A stretch of DNA of 32,848 nt from Gammaproteobacteria bacterium (GCA_021773365.1 JAJFKF010000033.1:1-32848); one strand, 5' to 3'; numbered from the stretch's first letter, positions 1 to 8,271 are shown. Made by a program: numbers and translations. Notes: a model not told the origin generated them from the sequence alone.

Positions 1-60
1 CATGGGGGGCTTCGGCAAAAACCATCCTGGGTTTTTGACGATCCTGAAAAGCCCTCCCCG
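1..60 (+). repeat. Truncated left-edge copy of a structured palindromic repeat
   Basis: The first 60 bases match the right half of the element at 32746-32848 in the same orientation. Both have a CTTCGG block, an AAAAAC/GTTTTT-type hairpin, the tetranucleotide ACGA, then an arm ending in CCC-rich sequence. Here the hairpin arms are CAAAAACC (16-23) and GGTTTTTG (30-37) around ATCCTG. In the other copy they are GAAAAACA and TGTTTTTC. Both differing positions keep base pairing, which suggests selection on the structure. The left half of this copy lies outside the window. From 61 to 231 I see no gene and no clear promoter before bioF. Confidence 0.7.
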
Positions 61-231
61 ATCCACGCACCGGCCTCCAGTCCGACGGTTGCCTAGTGCC
101 ATGCTGCACTCGTTTGGCCGGCTCTGCACATCACGTTGCAGTTCCCTACCTCCACCGCCGTGGACAAGGATCAGTTCTGGTGATGGGTGCCTTTGTATCT
201 TCGCGATGAATGGGTCACACGCTTTCCTGTC

Positions 232-1428
232 ATGAGTCATACACCTTTCTCTCTGCAGACAGATCTGGACGCGCTGCGTGCTGCGCATCTGTACCGCGAG
301 CGGCGGGTGGTGCAGGCGTGGCGTGGTGATGGCGGAACCGTTGCCGTTGTGGAGGGCAGGGAGCGGGTTGTTTTCTGCAGCAATGATTATCTCGGGCTGG
401 CCCGGCATCCGCGGGTAATCGAGGCGTTTCAGCGGGCCGCTTCGCTGTGGGGTGTGGGGAGCGGTGCATCGCATCTGGTTACCGGACATTCGCAGGCGCA
501 TCACCTGCTCGAGGAGGCGCTGGCGGCGTTCACCGGCCGGGAACGGGCGCTGTTGTTCTCCACGGGTTACATGGCGAATCTCGGTGTGGTAAGCGCGCTG
601 CTGGGCCGCGGCGACGTGGTGCTCGAGGACCGGCTGAACCATGCATCCCTGCTGGACGCGGGCATGCTGTCGGGCGCCCGGTTTGTTCGTTATCGGCACG
701 GCGATGCAGGCCAGGCCGGGGAAAAACTCATTGATGCCTGCGCGGGCCAGCCGCGCAAGGCGCTGGTTGTCACGGATGGCGTGTTCAGCATGGATGGTGA
801 TGTGGCGCCGTTGCAGGCGCTCGCCGCGGTGGCGCGCAGGCAGGGCGCGTGGCTGATGGTGGATGATGCGCATGGCATTGGCGTGCTCGGTACACGGGGG
901 CGGGGATCTGTGGAGATGGCGGCGCTGCGCAGCGCGGATGCGCCGGTGCTGATGGGAACATTCGGCAAGGCGCTGGGCACCTGTGGCGCGTTTGTTGCGG
1001 GCGATCGGGCGCTGATCGAGCTGCTGGTGCAGCGGGCGCGCAGTTTCATCTACACCACCGCAATGCCACCGGCGATTGCCGCGGCAACACATGCCGCCCT
1101 GGAACTGGTCGACGAGGAGGCCTGGCGTCGCGAAGTCGTGGCAGCGCATGTGCGGCGTTTTCGCCAGGCGATGCAGGCACTGAATCTGCCGCTGGCGGAT
1201 TCGGCAACGCCCATTCAACCGGTGATGCTGGGCAGTGCCGAGCGGGCCATGGCGGTGAGTGAGGCGCTGTGGGCTCGCGACCTGTGGGTAGCGGCCATCC
1301 GTCCGCCCACGGTGCCCGAGGGTGGCGCGCGTCTGCGAATCACCTTTTCGGCTGCGCATACAGAGGCCCAGGTAGAACAGCTGATCACCGCGCTGAGCGA
1401 GCTGGCGCCGCAGTTGGGCGCGACGTGA
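232..1428 (+). CDS. bioF: 8-amino-7-oxononanoate synthase BioF
   Basis: PLP-dependent enzyme of biotin synthesis that condenses pimeloyl-ACP (or pimeloyl-CoA) with L-alanine to give 8-amino-7-oxononanoate, with loss of CO2; cytosolic. The 398-residue product has the fold-type I aminotransferase layout of the alpha-oxoamine synthase family. Visible motifs are FCSNDYLGL (48-56), the glycine-rich GVGSGASHLVTGHS region, VDDAHG (210-215) and TFGKALG with the PLP lysine K246. The ATG at 232 is chosen because the product then aligns from its first helix with E. coli BioF (384 residues). A GTG at 187 in frame would add 15 unlikely residues, and neither start has a strong ribosome site. It is the first gene of a bioFHCD cluster. 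In many relatives bioB precedes it, but here the upstream DNA holds the repeat element. Confidence 0.95.
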   Translation: MSHTPFSLQTDLDALRAAHLYRERRVVQAWRGDGGTVAVVEGRERVVFCSNDYLGLARHPRVIEAFQRAASLWGVGSGASHLVTGHSQAHHLLEEALAAFTGRERALLFSTGYMANLGVVSALLGRGDVVLEDRLNHASLLDAGMLSGARFVRYRHGDAGQAGEKLIDACAGQPRKALVVTDGVFSMDGDVAPLQALAAVARRQGAWLMVDDAHGIGVLGTRGRGSVEMAALRSADAPVLMGTFGKALGTCGAFVAGDRALIELLVQRARSFIYTTAMPPAIAAATHAALELVDEEAWRREVVAAHVRRFRQAMQALNLPLADSATPIQPVMLGSAERAMAVSEALWARDLWVAAIRPPTVPEGGARLRITFSAAHTEAQVEQLITALSELAPQLGAT

Positions 1429-1456
1429 TGGTGCCGCTCTCAGTGACGTATCACGC

Positions 1457-2230
1457 ATGACGCTTCACGTGATCGTCTCGGGACAAGGCCCACGCCTGGC
1501 GCTGCTGCATGGCTGGGGACTGAACTCGCGCGTCTGGGACGGCGTGCTGCCGCGGCTGAACGAGACCTTCACGACGGTGTGTGTCGATCTGCCGGGACAT
1601 GGCGGCAGTTCATGGCCACCCGAGTTCACCGAGGTGGATTCGCTGGCGGATGCCATCGCGCCGCAGGTGCAGGATGCGGACTTTCTGCTGGGATGGTCGC
1701 TGGGGGCAATGGCTGTGATGTCATTGGCAGCGCGCGGCGCGGTCCGCGCCCGCAGACTGGTGCTGCTGGCGGCCACGCCCAGGTTCCTGCGCTCGGAGAA
1801 CTGGCCGCACGGCGTGGAGGCCGCCGCACTGGAGGCAATGGCAACAAAACTGGTAGATGATGTGGAGGCAACTGTGCGGGATTTTCTGGCGTTGCAGGTT
1901 CACGGTGACGAGCATGCCCGCCCGGCGCTGAAGGCTCTGCGCGAGAAAGTTCGTGACGGCGGCCAGCCGCACCCGGAAGCACTGGCGGCTGGGCTGAAGA
2001 CCCTGGCGCAGGCGGACCTGCGCGCGGAACTGGGCGCGATTGCGGTTCCGGCACTGGTGCTGTCCGGAGAACGGGACCGGCTGTCCCATCCGCTGGCCGG
2101 CCAGGCGCTGGCACAAGCGCTGCCACGAGGGCAGTTCCATCAGATCAGGCGCGCAGCGCACGCACCTTTTCTTTCGCACGCGGATGAGTTCCAGGCACAG
2201 GTCGAGCAATTCCTGGCGGGCGATGCATGA
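1457..2230 (+). CDS. bioH: Pimeloyl-ACP methyl ester esterase BioH
   Basis: Alpha/beta hydrolase that removes the methyl group from pimeloyl-ACP methyl ester, ending the BioC-initiated pimeloyl pathway; cytosolic. The protein is 257 residues, the usual BioH length. The oxyanion-hole region LLHGWGLNS is at 16-24, the nucleophile elbow GWSLG has S81, the acid is D207 in SGERD, and the catalytic histidine is H235 in RRAAHAPF. These positions nearly coincide with those of E. coli BioH (S82, D207, H235). The gene starts 28 bp after bioF, and its stop overlaps the bioC start by 4 bp (ATGA), which implies coupled translation with its pathway partner. Confidence 0.95.
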   Translation: MTLHVIVSGQGPRLALLHGWGLNSRVWDGVLPRLNETFTTVCVDLPGHGGSSWPPEFTEVDSLADAIAPQVQDADFLLGWSLGAMAVMSLAARGAVRARRLVLLAATPRFLRSENWPHGVEAAALEAMATKLVDDVEATVRDFLALQVHGDEHARPALKALREKVRDGGQPHPEALAAGLKTLAQADLRAELGAIAVPALVLSGERDRLSHPLAGQALAQALPRGQFHQIRRAAHAPFLSHADEFQAQVEQFLAGDA

Positions 2231-3135
2231 GCTTACCTGATGCCGGACCGGATGATTTTGTCCTGGATGCGCGCAGTGTACGCAGCGCCTTCGACCGCGC
2301 CAGCAGCAGCTACGATCACGCAGCAGTGTTGCAGACAAAAGTGCGCAAGGAACTGCTCGACCGGCTGCAACTGGTCAAACTGAATCCGCGATTGATTCTG
2401 GATGCCGGCAGCGGCACAGGGCACGCGAGCCGGGCGCTGAAACGCCGCTTTCGCCGGGCGCGGGTCATCGCGCTGGATGTGGCGCCCGGCATGCTGCACG
2501 CGGCGACGGCACAACAGCGATTGTTTGGTCGTTTCGATCGTGTCTGTGCGGATGCCGCACGCCTGCCGCTGGCGGACGCCAGTGTCGACCTGATCCACAG
2601 CAATCTGATGCTGCAGTGGTGCAACGATCTGGACGCGGTGTTTGCCGAATTCAGGCGCGTACTGCGGCCGCACGGGCTGCTCACCTTCACCACCTTTGGC
2701 CCGGACACGCTGAAGGAGCTGCGCGCCGCATGGCAGGCGGCGGACGGGCACACGCATGTCAACCGCTTCATCGACATGCACGACATTGGCGATGCGCTGA
2801 TGCGCGCGGGTCTCGCCGAACCGGTACTGGATGTGGAGAACTACACGCTGACTTATGCGGACGCGCGCGAACTGATGCGCGACCTGAAGGCCATTGGGGC
2901 CCACAATGTGACGGCGGGCCGGCGGCGCGGACTGACCGGACGCAGGCGGCTCGACGCAATGCTCGCGGGATATGAGCAGTACCGACGGGAAGGCAGACTG
3001 CCGGCGACGTATGAAGTTGTATTTGGACAGGCCTGGGGACGCGCATCAGAGGGTGGCAAAGCTTCCGCTGACGGAGCAGTCAATGTCCCCATTGGACAGA
3101 TCGGATACCGGCGTGCATCCCTCAAGACACGATGA
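2227..3135 (+). CDS. bioC: Malonyl-ACP O-methyltransferase BioC
   Basis: SAM-dependent methyltransferase that methylates the free carboxyl of malonyl-ACP so that it can enter fatty acid elongation as a disguised primer for pimelate; cytosolic. The 302-residue product has the class I motif LDAGSGTGHASR (58-69), the acidic end of strand 2 in IALDVAPGM, and the BioC-typical SNLMLQWCNDL block. Compared with E. coli BioC (251 residues) it has a C-terminal tail ending in a VPIGQIG motif, which I recall from other long gammaproteobacterial BioC proteins. The start overlaps the bioH stop. A 34-bp gap holding short tandem repeats separates it from bioD. Confidence 0.93.
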   Translation: MSLPDAGPDDFVLDARSVRSAFDRASSSYDHAAVLQTKVRKELLDRLQLVKLNPRLILDAGSGTGHASRALKRRFRRARVIALDVAPGMLHAATAQQRLFGRFDRVCADAARLPLADASVDLIHSNLMLQWCNDLDAVFAEFRRVLRPHGLLTFTTFGPDTLKELRAAWQAADGHTHVNRFIDMHDIGDALMRAGLAEPVLDVENYTLTYADARELMRDLKAIGAHNVTAGRRRGLTGRRRLDAMLAGYEQYRREGRLPATYEVVFGQAWGRASEGGKASADGAVNVPIGQIGYRRASLKTR

Positions 3136-3165
3136 CCCAGGACACGATAACCAATGAATCGTGAA
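3126..3165 (+). repeat. Short tandem repeats in the bioC-bioD junction
   Basis: The 12-mers GACACGATGACC (3126-3137) and GACACGATAACC (3141-3152) differ at one base and have a 15-bp period. They are followed by GAATCGT then GAATCGC, a 7-bp tandem duplication just before bioD. The bioC stop lies inside the first 12-mer. These look like replication-slippage duplications. I see no hairpin or recognised regulatory site. Confidence 0.5.
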
Positions 3166-3169
3166 TCGC

Positions 3170-3841
3170 ATGGCAGCTAGAACAATTTTCGTGACCGGTA
3201 CCGATACAGGCGTGGGCAAGACGCTGATCGCGGCGGCTCTGATTCACAAGCTCGCACGACAGGGAAGGAAAGTCGTGGGCATGAAGCCGGTGGCCTCGGG
3301 CTCGATCATGGCCGCAGGGACCTTGCGTAATGACGACGCGCTGGCGCTGATGGCAGAGGCGAGCGTCGAGGCGCCCTACGAACTGGTGAATCCCTATTGC
3401 TTCGCGCCGGCCATCGCACCGCATATCGCGGCGGCGCAGGCGGGTACAGGTATCGAGATGGCCGTGCTGCACAAGGCACACACGCAGCTCGCTGCGCACG
3501 CCGAATTCGTGGTGGTGGAGGGCGCCGGGGGATGGCTGACGCCGCTGAATGCGCGCGAGACGCTGGCTGATTTCCCGGTCGCGATCAATTCGCAGGTGGT
3601 GCTGGTCGTCGGCATGAGACTTGGTTGCATCAACCACGCGCTGCTTACGGCACGCGCCATCGACGAAGCGGGCCTCGGACCTTGCGGGTGGATCGCCAAC
3701 ATGATCGATCCGCAAATGCAGCAGGTAGAGGAGAACATCCAGGCGCTGCAGCAGCGCCTGCTGTCACCGCTCGGTATTATTTCGCATACCCGGCGCATCA
3801 CACCACAACAGTGCGCCGACAGTTTGCGACTTCCTGACTAG
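3170..3841 (+). CDS. bioD: Dethiobiotin synthetase BioD
   Basis: ATP-dependent carboxylase that closes the ureido ring on 7,8-diaminopelargonic acid to give dethiobiotin; cytosolic, a dimer in the known family. The P-loop FVTGTDTGVGKT lies near the N terminus, followed by the substrate lysine in VGMKPVASG and the Mg-binding acidic segment VVEGAGGWLTPL. The ATG at 3170 gives a 223-residue protein starting MAARTIFVTG, matching the usual short N terminus. A GTG at 3161 would add three residues, and neither has a convincing Shine-Dalgarno site. It closes the cluster, and its stop is 9 bp from the stop of the convergent gene. bioA and bioB must lie elsewhere. Confidence 0.95.
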   Translation: MAARTIFVTGTDTGVGKTLIAAALIHKLARQGRKVVGMKPVASGSIMAAGTLRNDDALALMAEASVEAPYELVNPYCFAPAIAPHIAAAQAGTGIEMAVLHKAHTQLAAHAEFVVVEGAGGWLTPLNARETLADFPVAINSQVVLVVGMRLGCINHALLTARAIDEAGLGPCGWIANMIDPQMQQVEENIQALQQRLLSPLGIISHTRRITPQQCADSLRLPD

Positions 3842-3850
3842 GCGCCTGCG

Positions 3851-4738
3851 TTAGCGAACCATCGCAGCAGCTGGTTCCAGCATCTTCTCCCTGGGAATGA
3901 ACTCCTTCAGCAGATGATTGGTGTGCAGCACTGATATCGCCTTCTCCGCCAGCAGGGCTGCTGCAAAAAAAGGCAGCCCGCTCATCATGAGAGGAATGCC
4001 GTCAAGGGTATCGGCGACGGCCGTGACCACGGCGATCACCAGTACTGCTTCGGCGATGGCATCCAGAGTCCCCAGGACCGGATGGCCGGTAAAAAAATAC
4101 CCCCCGCCCGGCCATAGCAATGCCACCTTTCTACCTTCCGCCGGACTTTTGAATTCCAGCCGACATGAAGCGCAGGTGTAGTTTTCCTCCTGCAGCGCCT
4201 GCAGACAGCGCGGACACAGATGTGTGCGGTGAGCCGTTGCGCTCGCTTGACCCTCCAGAGGCAGTTTCCTGAACAAGGCTTTAAGACGCGCTCTGTCCGC
4301 GCCCGCAATGTAGGGGAATTTCTCCTTGCGACCTTCCCGGTACTGCACATGCAGCGTGCGCCCCTTCAGTTCGATCGCGGTGCAGTCACCGTAGCAGATC
4401 TCGGCAATGCGGTTGCAGTAGGTATAGTTGTAGTTGGTCGGGATGTGCAGGATACGTTTGTCAGTAACCACCAGCATCGCACGCTTCAGGTACATGATCA
4501 TGGACCCGGAGAACAGTTGCTCACCAAGACTCATGGGCGAACAGCCGGTTGCCAGCATCAGCGCCTGTTCATCCGGCCGCAGAAACCGGCTCAGTGCCGG
4601 CATTTTTGCGGCCAGCTTGCGCTGGCGGCGTTCGACACCCTTGCGGTAGCGCCCCTTGCGATCAGAGAACATGATGCTGGTATCAGCATTGAATCCCAAC
4701 GCCTCGGCGGCCGGGGCGGCCGCGAACGGATCGTTCAT
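3851..4738 (-). CDS. PH-like domain, zinc-ribbon membrane protein of unknown function
   Basis: I do not recognise a named gene. The 295-residue product has a basic N-terminal stretch (about 26-45). Residues about 75-145 resemble a bacterial PH-like (bPH) domain, with MLVVTDKRILHIP as its core strands. A zinc ribbon follows (C175-x2-C178, C189-x2-C192), then a GGGYFFTGHP motif and two or more hydrophobic segments (about 220-270). This order suggests an inner-membrane protein with a cytosolic sensory or scaffold head. The ATG at 4738 is preferred because AGAGAG lies about 7 bases upstream; the ATG at 4744 is too close to it. The gene is convergent with bioD and divergent from the cox operon. 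A TACAAT -10-like hexamer about 100 bp upstream lacks a good -35. Confidence 0.75.
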   Translation of the reverse strand: MNDPFAAAPAAEALGFNADTSIMFSDRKGRYRKGVERRQRKLAAKMPALSRFLRPDEQALMLATGCSPMSLGEQLFSGSMIMYLKRAMLVVTDKRILHIPTNYNYTYCNRIAEICYGDCTAIELKGRTLHVQYREGRKEKFPYIAGADRARLKALFRKLPLEGQASATAHRTHLCPRCLQALQEENYTCASCRLEFKSPAEGRKVALLWPGGGYFFTGHPVLGTLDAIAEAVLVIAVVTAVADTLDGIPLMMSGLPFFAAALLAEKAISVLHTNHLLKEFIPREKMLEPAAAMVR

Positions 4739-5048
4739 TGGCATTCTCTCTGTAATTGATTTGTTGTTGTCCGAGGTCCGGGCCCTACCCCGCTCTTCTC
4801 CGCAGCAGCAAGCCCCCGCCGGCGCCAGAATGCCCGTATTGTAAAGAGGCCGCGTCGCTTCCAGGCCCTTGCGGATGGATACCATCCGGCCTGGCGCGCA
4901 ATCTGACGCCGCCGGCAAAAACTTGCAACCGGATCGTAACCCTGGTGCAGGTAAGTCTTTGCGTTGCTAACAGTTTTCCCCTCCATTACCATGCGCGGGC
5001 TCCGCGGGGCCGGTTGCCGGGCCCGTGTCACCAATCGGAAAACACTTA
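4739..5048. other. Divergent intergenic region before the cox operon
   Basis: These 310 bp separate the membrane-protein gene (-) from coxB (+), so promoters for both are expected here. The clearest structure is the hairpin at 4848-4913. On the minus strand TACAAT (around 4838-4843) is a possible -10. A GC-rich inverted repeat (GGGCC/GGCCC) lies near 5010-5030, just before the coxB ribosome-binding region. I could not find a convincing sigma-70 promoter for coxB. Open frames crossing the region have no recognisable product. Confidence 0.5.
4848..4913. promoter_or_regulatory. Strong nested hairpin / cruciform in the cox upstream region
   Basis: The inner stem is GGATGG (4873-4878), loop ATA, CCATCC (4882-4887). 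It is extended directly by CCAGGCC (4861-4867) pairing with GGCCTGG (4888-4894), with only a 5-base bulge on one side. An outer stem GGCCGCGTC (4848-4856) pairs with GACGCCGCC (4905-4913) at 8 of 9 positions. That is roughly 21 pairs in 66 bases. There is no T-run, so it is not a standard intrinsic terminator. It could act as an RNA leader structure or a protein-binding palindrome. The structure is seen directly; the role is inference. Confidence 0.5.
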
Positions 5049-5927
5049 ATGATTCAGCGAATGACCAACTGTTTCGGACGCTGGCTGCTGACTGCGGCAG
5101 GCGTCATGGGGGCCCTGCCGGCCATGGCCGCGAAGGGCCTGAATATGCCGGTTGGCGTCACTGAGCTCAGCGGCAAGATTTATGGACTGCATATGCTGGT
5201 CCTGTGGGTCTGCGTAGCCATCGCGGTGGTGGTTTTCGGCGTAATGATCTACTCCATCGTGGCCTTCCGCCGGTCCAGGGGCGCGGTGGCCGACACCAGC
5301 ATCACGCACAGCACGCGGGTCGAAATCATCTGGACCGTCATTCCCGTGCTGATCCTGGTGGCCATGGCCGTGCCGGCTGCGCGCACACTGGTGGAGATCG
5401 AAGACACCCGTAATACCGAGCTGTCGATCAAGGTCACCGGCTACCAGTGGAAATGGCACTACGAGTACCTCAATCAGGATGTTGGCTTCTTTTCCACCCT
5501 GGCCCGGGACAGCGATGCAGCCCGCCAGCTGGGCTCCGGTATTGATCCGGACACCGTTCCCAACTACCTGCTGGATGTGGACCACCCGCTGGTGATTCCC
5601 GAGGGCACCAAGGTGCGCCTGCTGCTCACCGCTGCCGACGTCATCCACGCCTGGTGGGTACCCGAATTTGGCATGAAGAAGGATGCCATCCCCGGATTTG
5701 TGAATGAATTGTGGATAAAAGTGCAGGAAGGCAAGACCGGAACGTACCGCGGCCAGTGCGCGGAACTGTGCGGCCGGGATCATGGCTTCATGCCCATCGT
5801 GGTTGAAGTGAAGACTAAAGAGGAGTTCGCCGCCTGGCTGCAGGCACAGCAGCAGGAAGCCGCGCCAGAGGCACAAGCCGCCACCGCAGCCCGGAATGCA
5901 GACGCCCTCACCCCTGCCGGAGCCTAG
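5049..5927 (+). CDS. coxB: Cytochrome c oxidase subunit II
   Basis: Subunit II of the aa3-type oxidase; it accepts electrons from cytochrome c at the binuclear CuA centre on the periplasmic side. The 292-residue precursor has a cleavable-looking signal (hydrophobic 12-25, ending AMA before AKG) and two transmembrane helices (about 47-72 and 93-112). The aromatic electron-entry motif GYQWKWHYEY is at 131-140. The CuA ligands are all present: H200, C237, E239, C241, H245 and M248. There is no fused cytochrome c domain. The ATG at 5049 is used, with a GGAAAA ribosome site about 10 bases upstream; a GTG at 5025 is the in-frame alternative. The coxA start follows its stop after a single base. Confidence 0.96.
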   Translation: MIQRMTNCFGRWLLTAAGVMGALPAMAAKGLNMPVGVTELSGKIYGLHMLVLWVCVAIAVVVFGVMIYSIVAFRRSRGAVADTSITHSTRVEIIWTVIPVLILVAMAVPAARTLVEIEDTRNTELSIKVTGYQWKWHYEYLNQDVGFFSTLARDSDAARQLGSGIDPDTVPNYLLDVDHPLVIPEGTKVRLLLTAADVIHAWWVPEFGMKKDAIPGFVNELWIKVQEGKTGTYRGQCAELCGRDHGFMPIVVEVKTKEEFAAWLQAQQQEAAPEAQAATAARNADALTPAGA

Positions 5928-5928
5928 A

Positions 5929-7608
5929 ATGCAACACGTTGAGGCCGGCCACACCGGCGCCCCCGCGACAGACCACAGCCACCACGACGAGAAGCCGCAG
6001 GGCCTCAAGCGCTGGCTGTTCGCCACCAATCACAAAGACATCGGGACCATGTACCTGGTGTTCGCCGGCATCATGTTCTTTGTCGGCGGCACCATGGCCC
6101 TGATCATCCGCGCAGAGCTGTTCCAGCCCGGTCTGCAACTGGTCGATCCGGGTTTCTTCAACAGCATGACCACCATGCATGCGCTGGTCATGATCTTCGG
6201 CGCGGTGATGCCGGCCTGGGTGGGTCTGGCGAACTGGATGATTCCGCTGCAGGTCGGCGCGCCGGACATGGCGCTGCCGCGCATGAACAACTACAGCTTC
6301 TGGATCCTGCCCTTCGCCTTCACTTTGCTGCTGGCCACCCTGTTCGTGCCGGGCGGCGGACCGGCCGGCGGCTGGACACTGTATCCGCCACTGTCGCTGC
6401 AGACCGGTGATGCGCTGCCCATGACCATTCTGGCCATCCACCTGATGGGCGCCTCCTCCATCATGGGTGCGATCAACGTCATCGTGACCATCATGAACAT
6501 GCGTACCAAGAGCATGTCGCTGCTGCACATGCCGCTGTTCTGCTGGACCTGGCTGATCACCGCCTACCTGCTGATCGCCGTCATGCCGGTGCTGGCCGGC
6601 GCGGTAACCATGCTGCTCACCGATCACTACTTCGGCACCAGCTTCTTCAACGCGGCCGGTGGCGGCGACCCGGTGATGTTCCAGCATATCTTCTGGTTCT
6701 TCGGCCACCCCGAGGTGTACATCCTGATCCTGCCGGCCTTCGGCATTGTCTCGGAGATCATTCCCACCTTCTCGCGCAAGCCGCTGTTCGGCTACGACGC
6801 CATGGTCTACGCAACCGCCAGCATCGCCTTCCTGTCGTTCATCGTCTGGGCACACCACATGTTCACGGTGGGCATGCCGCTATCCGGACAGATGTTCTTC
6901 ATGCTGTCCACCATGCTGATCGCCGTGCCCACGGGCGTGAAGGTATTCAACTGGACGGCGACGATGTGGAAGGGCTCGCTGACCTTCGAGCCGCCCATGC
7001 TGTTCGCATTGGCCTTCCTGTTCCTGTTCTCCATCGGCGGTTTCTCCGGCCTGATGCTGGCCATCGTGCCGGCAGACTTCCAGTATCACGACACTTACTT
7101 CGTGGTGGCGCACTTCCACTATGTGCTGGTGCCCGGTGCCATCTTCGGCATCATGGCCGGCGTGTACTACTGGCTGCCGAAGTGGACCGGCCACATGTAC
7201 AACATGACGCTGGCCAAGTGGCATTTCTGGCTGTCGGCCATTTTCGTCAACGTACTGTTCTTCCCACAGCATTTCCTCGGACTCGCCGGCATGCCGCGGC
7301 GTATTCCCGATTACGCCACGCAATTCGCCGACTGGAACATGTGGTCTTCCATCGGTGCCTTCGGCTTCGGTCTCTCACAGCTGATCTTTCCGTACCTGAT
7401 CTGGAAATGCGTGCGCGGCGGTCCCAAGGCTACCGCCAGGGTCTGGGAAAGCAGTCACGGCCTGGAATGGATGCTGCCCTCTCCTGCGCCCTATCACACC
7501 TGGGAGAATCCACCAGACGTGCAGTTCCCCGACGAACCGGGCGAGAACGTGATGGGCGATCAGCCCGGCCCGGATACGGCGCCCACGCACACGCCTGATG
7601 GCCGCTGA
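5929..7608 (+). CDS. coxA: Cytochrome c oxidase subunit I
   Basis: Catalytic heme a/heme a3-CuB subunit that reduces O2 and pumps protons; a polytopic membrane protein with about 12 helices, 559 residues. Ligand motifs seen are TTMHALVM (heme a His), FFGHPEVYI (CuB His with the crosslinked Tyr, and the proton-channel Glu), WAHHMF (two CuB His) and HFHYVL (heme a3 and heme a His). The D-channel segment VGAPDMALPRMNN keeps its Asp and Asn residues, and the conserved SRKPLFGYDAMVYA block of the K-channel helix is present, so this looks like a canonical A-type pump. The ATG at 5929 has GGAG 8 bases upstream. The upstream in-frame ATG at 5896 lies inside coxB and is less likely. Its TGA overlaps the ATG of the next small ORF. 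Confidence 0.97.
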   Translation: MQHVEAGHTGAPATDHSHHDEKPQGLKRWLFATNHKDIGTMYLVFAGIMFFVGGTMALIIRAELFQPGLQLVDPGFFNSMTTMHALVMIFGAVMPAWVGLANWMIPLQVGAPDMALPRMNNYSFWILPFAFTLLLATLFVPGGGPAGGWTLYPPLSLQTGDALPMTILAIHLMGASSIMGAINVIVTIMNMRTKSMSLLHMPLFCWTWLITAYLLIAVMPVLAGAVTMLLTDHYFGTSFFNAAGGGDPVMFQHIFWFFGHPEVYILILPAFGIVSEIIPTFSRKPLFGYDAMVYATASIAFLSFIVWAHHMFTVGMPLSGQMFFMLSTMLIAVPTGVKVFNWTATMWKGSLTFEPPMLFALAFLFLFSIGGFSGLMLAIVPADFQYHDTYFVVAHFHYVLVPGAIFGIMAGVYYWLPKWTGHMYNMTLAKWHFWLSAIFVNVLFFPQHFLGLAGMPRRIPDYATQFADWNMWSSIGAFGFGLSQLIFPYLIWKCVRGGPKATARVWESSHGLEWMLPSPAPYHTWENPPDVQFPDEPGENVMGDQPGPDTAPTHTPDGR

Positions 7609-7718
7609 TGGAGCAGGAGCGACGTACTGGAGTCCGTCGTTGGGCCATCGCACTGGCGCTGGTGGCGGCGGCTTTCTTTTTCGGTTTCATTCTGTTGACG
7701 CTGTATCGATCGAACTGA
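7608..7718 (+). CDS. 36-residue single-helix membrane protein, likely oxidase small assembly protein
   Basis: A 36-codon frame begins at the ATG overlapping the coxA stop (the TGATG junction at 7606-7610) and ends one base before the ctaG ATG. The product has a charged N terminus [11 protein letters not shown], a hydrophobic helix (about 12-32) with [11 protein letters not shown], and a short basic tail. Position and form match the very short 'cytochrome oxidase small assembly protein' annotated between coxA and ctaG in many proteobacteria. That match is from memory, not a search. Its tight packing makes coupled translation with coxA and ctaG likely. The helix is probably embedded in the inner membrane with the oxidase or its CuB assembly factor. 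Confidence 0.8.
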   Translation: MEQERRTGVRRWAIALALVAAAFFFGFILLTLYRSN

Positions 7719-7719
7719 A

Positions 7720-8271
7720 ATGGCGGAGCAGCCACATCGCCAACTGATTTTGCGCCTGGGACTGATGGTGCTGGGCAGCTTCGTGTTCGGCTTTTTTGCA
7801 CTGCCGCCGCTGTACGATGTGTTGTGCGAGGTGACCGGCGCCGGCAACAATGATGCCCTGGTCAACGCTGCCACGGTGGTCGAGGCGCCGGATGAGTCGC
7901 GCACCATCACCGTGGAGTTCGTCACCACCCTGGCAAGCAATGGCAGCTTCGAGTTTCGCCCCGAGGTGGGTGAGATGAAGATTCATCCCGGCAAGCTCTA
8001 CGAGGCGCAGTTCTATGCGCGCAATCTCACCGGTCACGCCACTGTCGCCCAGGCTATTCCGGACATCGCGCCCGGCCGCGCCACGCAGTACTTCCGCAAG
8101 ACCGTATGTTTCTGCTTTACGCCGCAGTCCTTTGAAAAAGATGAGGGGCGCGACATGCCGGTGCGCTTCATCGTCGATCCGAAGCTACCGGCAGACCTGG
8201 ACCGCATTACACTGGCCTATGTGTTCTACGACAGCTCCCAGCTGGCGGCAAGCACGAACACTTTTAACTGA
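7720..8271 (+). CDS. ctaG: Cytochrome c oxidase assembly protein CtaG (Cox11)
   Basis: Membrane-anchored copper chaperone that delivers copper to the CuB site of subunit I. It is 183 residues, normal for bacterial Cox11. One N-terminal transmembrane helix (about 10-30) leads into a periplasmic immunoglobulin-like domain. The copper-binding CFCF motif is present (C130, C132), along with the further cysteine C36 in [11 protein letters not shown] just after the helix. The ATG starts one base after the preceding small ORF ends. The oxidase-operon context agrees with this role. Confidence 0.95.
   Translation: MAEQPHRQLILRLGLMVLGSFVFGFFALPPLYDVLCEVTGAGNNDALVNAATVVEAPDESRTITVEFVTTLASNGSFEFRPEVGEMKIHPGKLYEAQFYARNLTGHATVAQAIPDIAPGRATQYFRKTVCFCFTPQSFEKDEGRDMPVRFIVDPKLPADLDRITLAYVFYDSSQLAASTNTFN

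Noticed and set aside
1-60. Intrinsic terminator interpretation of the repeat
   Set aside because: The hairpins are not followed by a T-run, and the shared layout with the right-edge element fits a repeat family better.
2-235. A 77-codon open frame at the left edge
   Set aside because: It runs through the palindromic repeat and has no coherent protein character.
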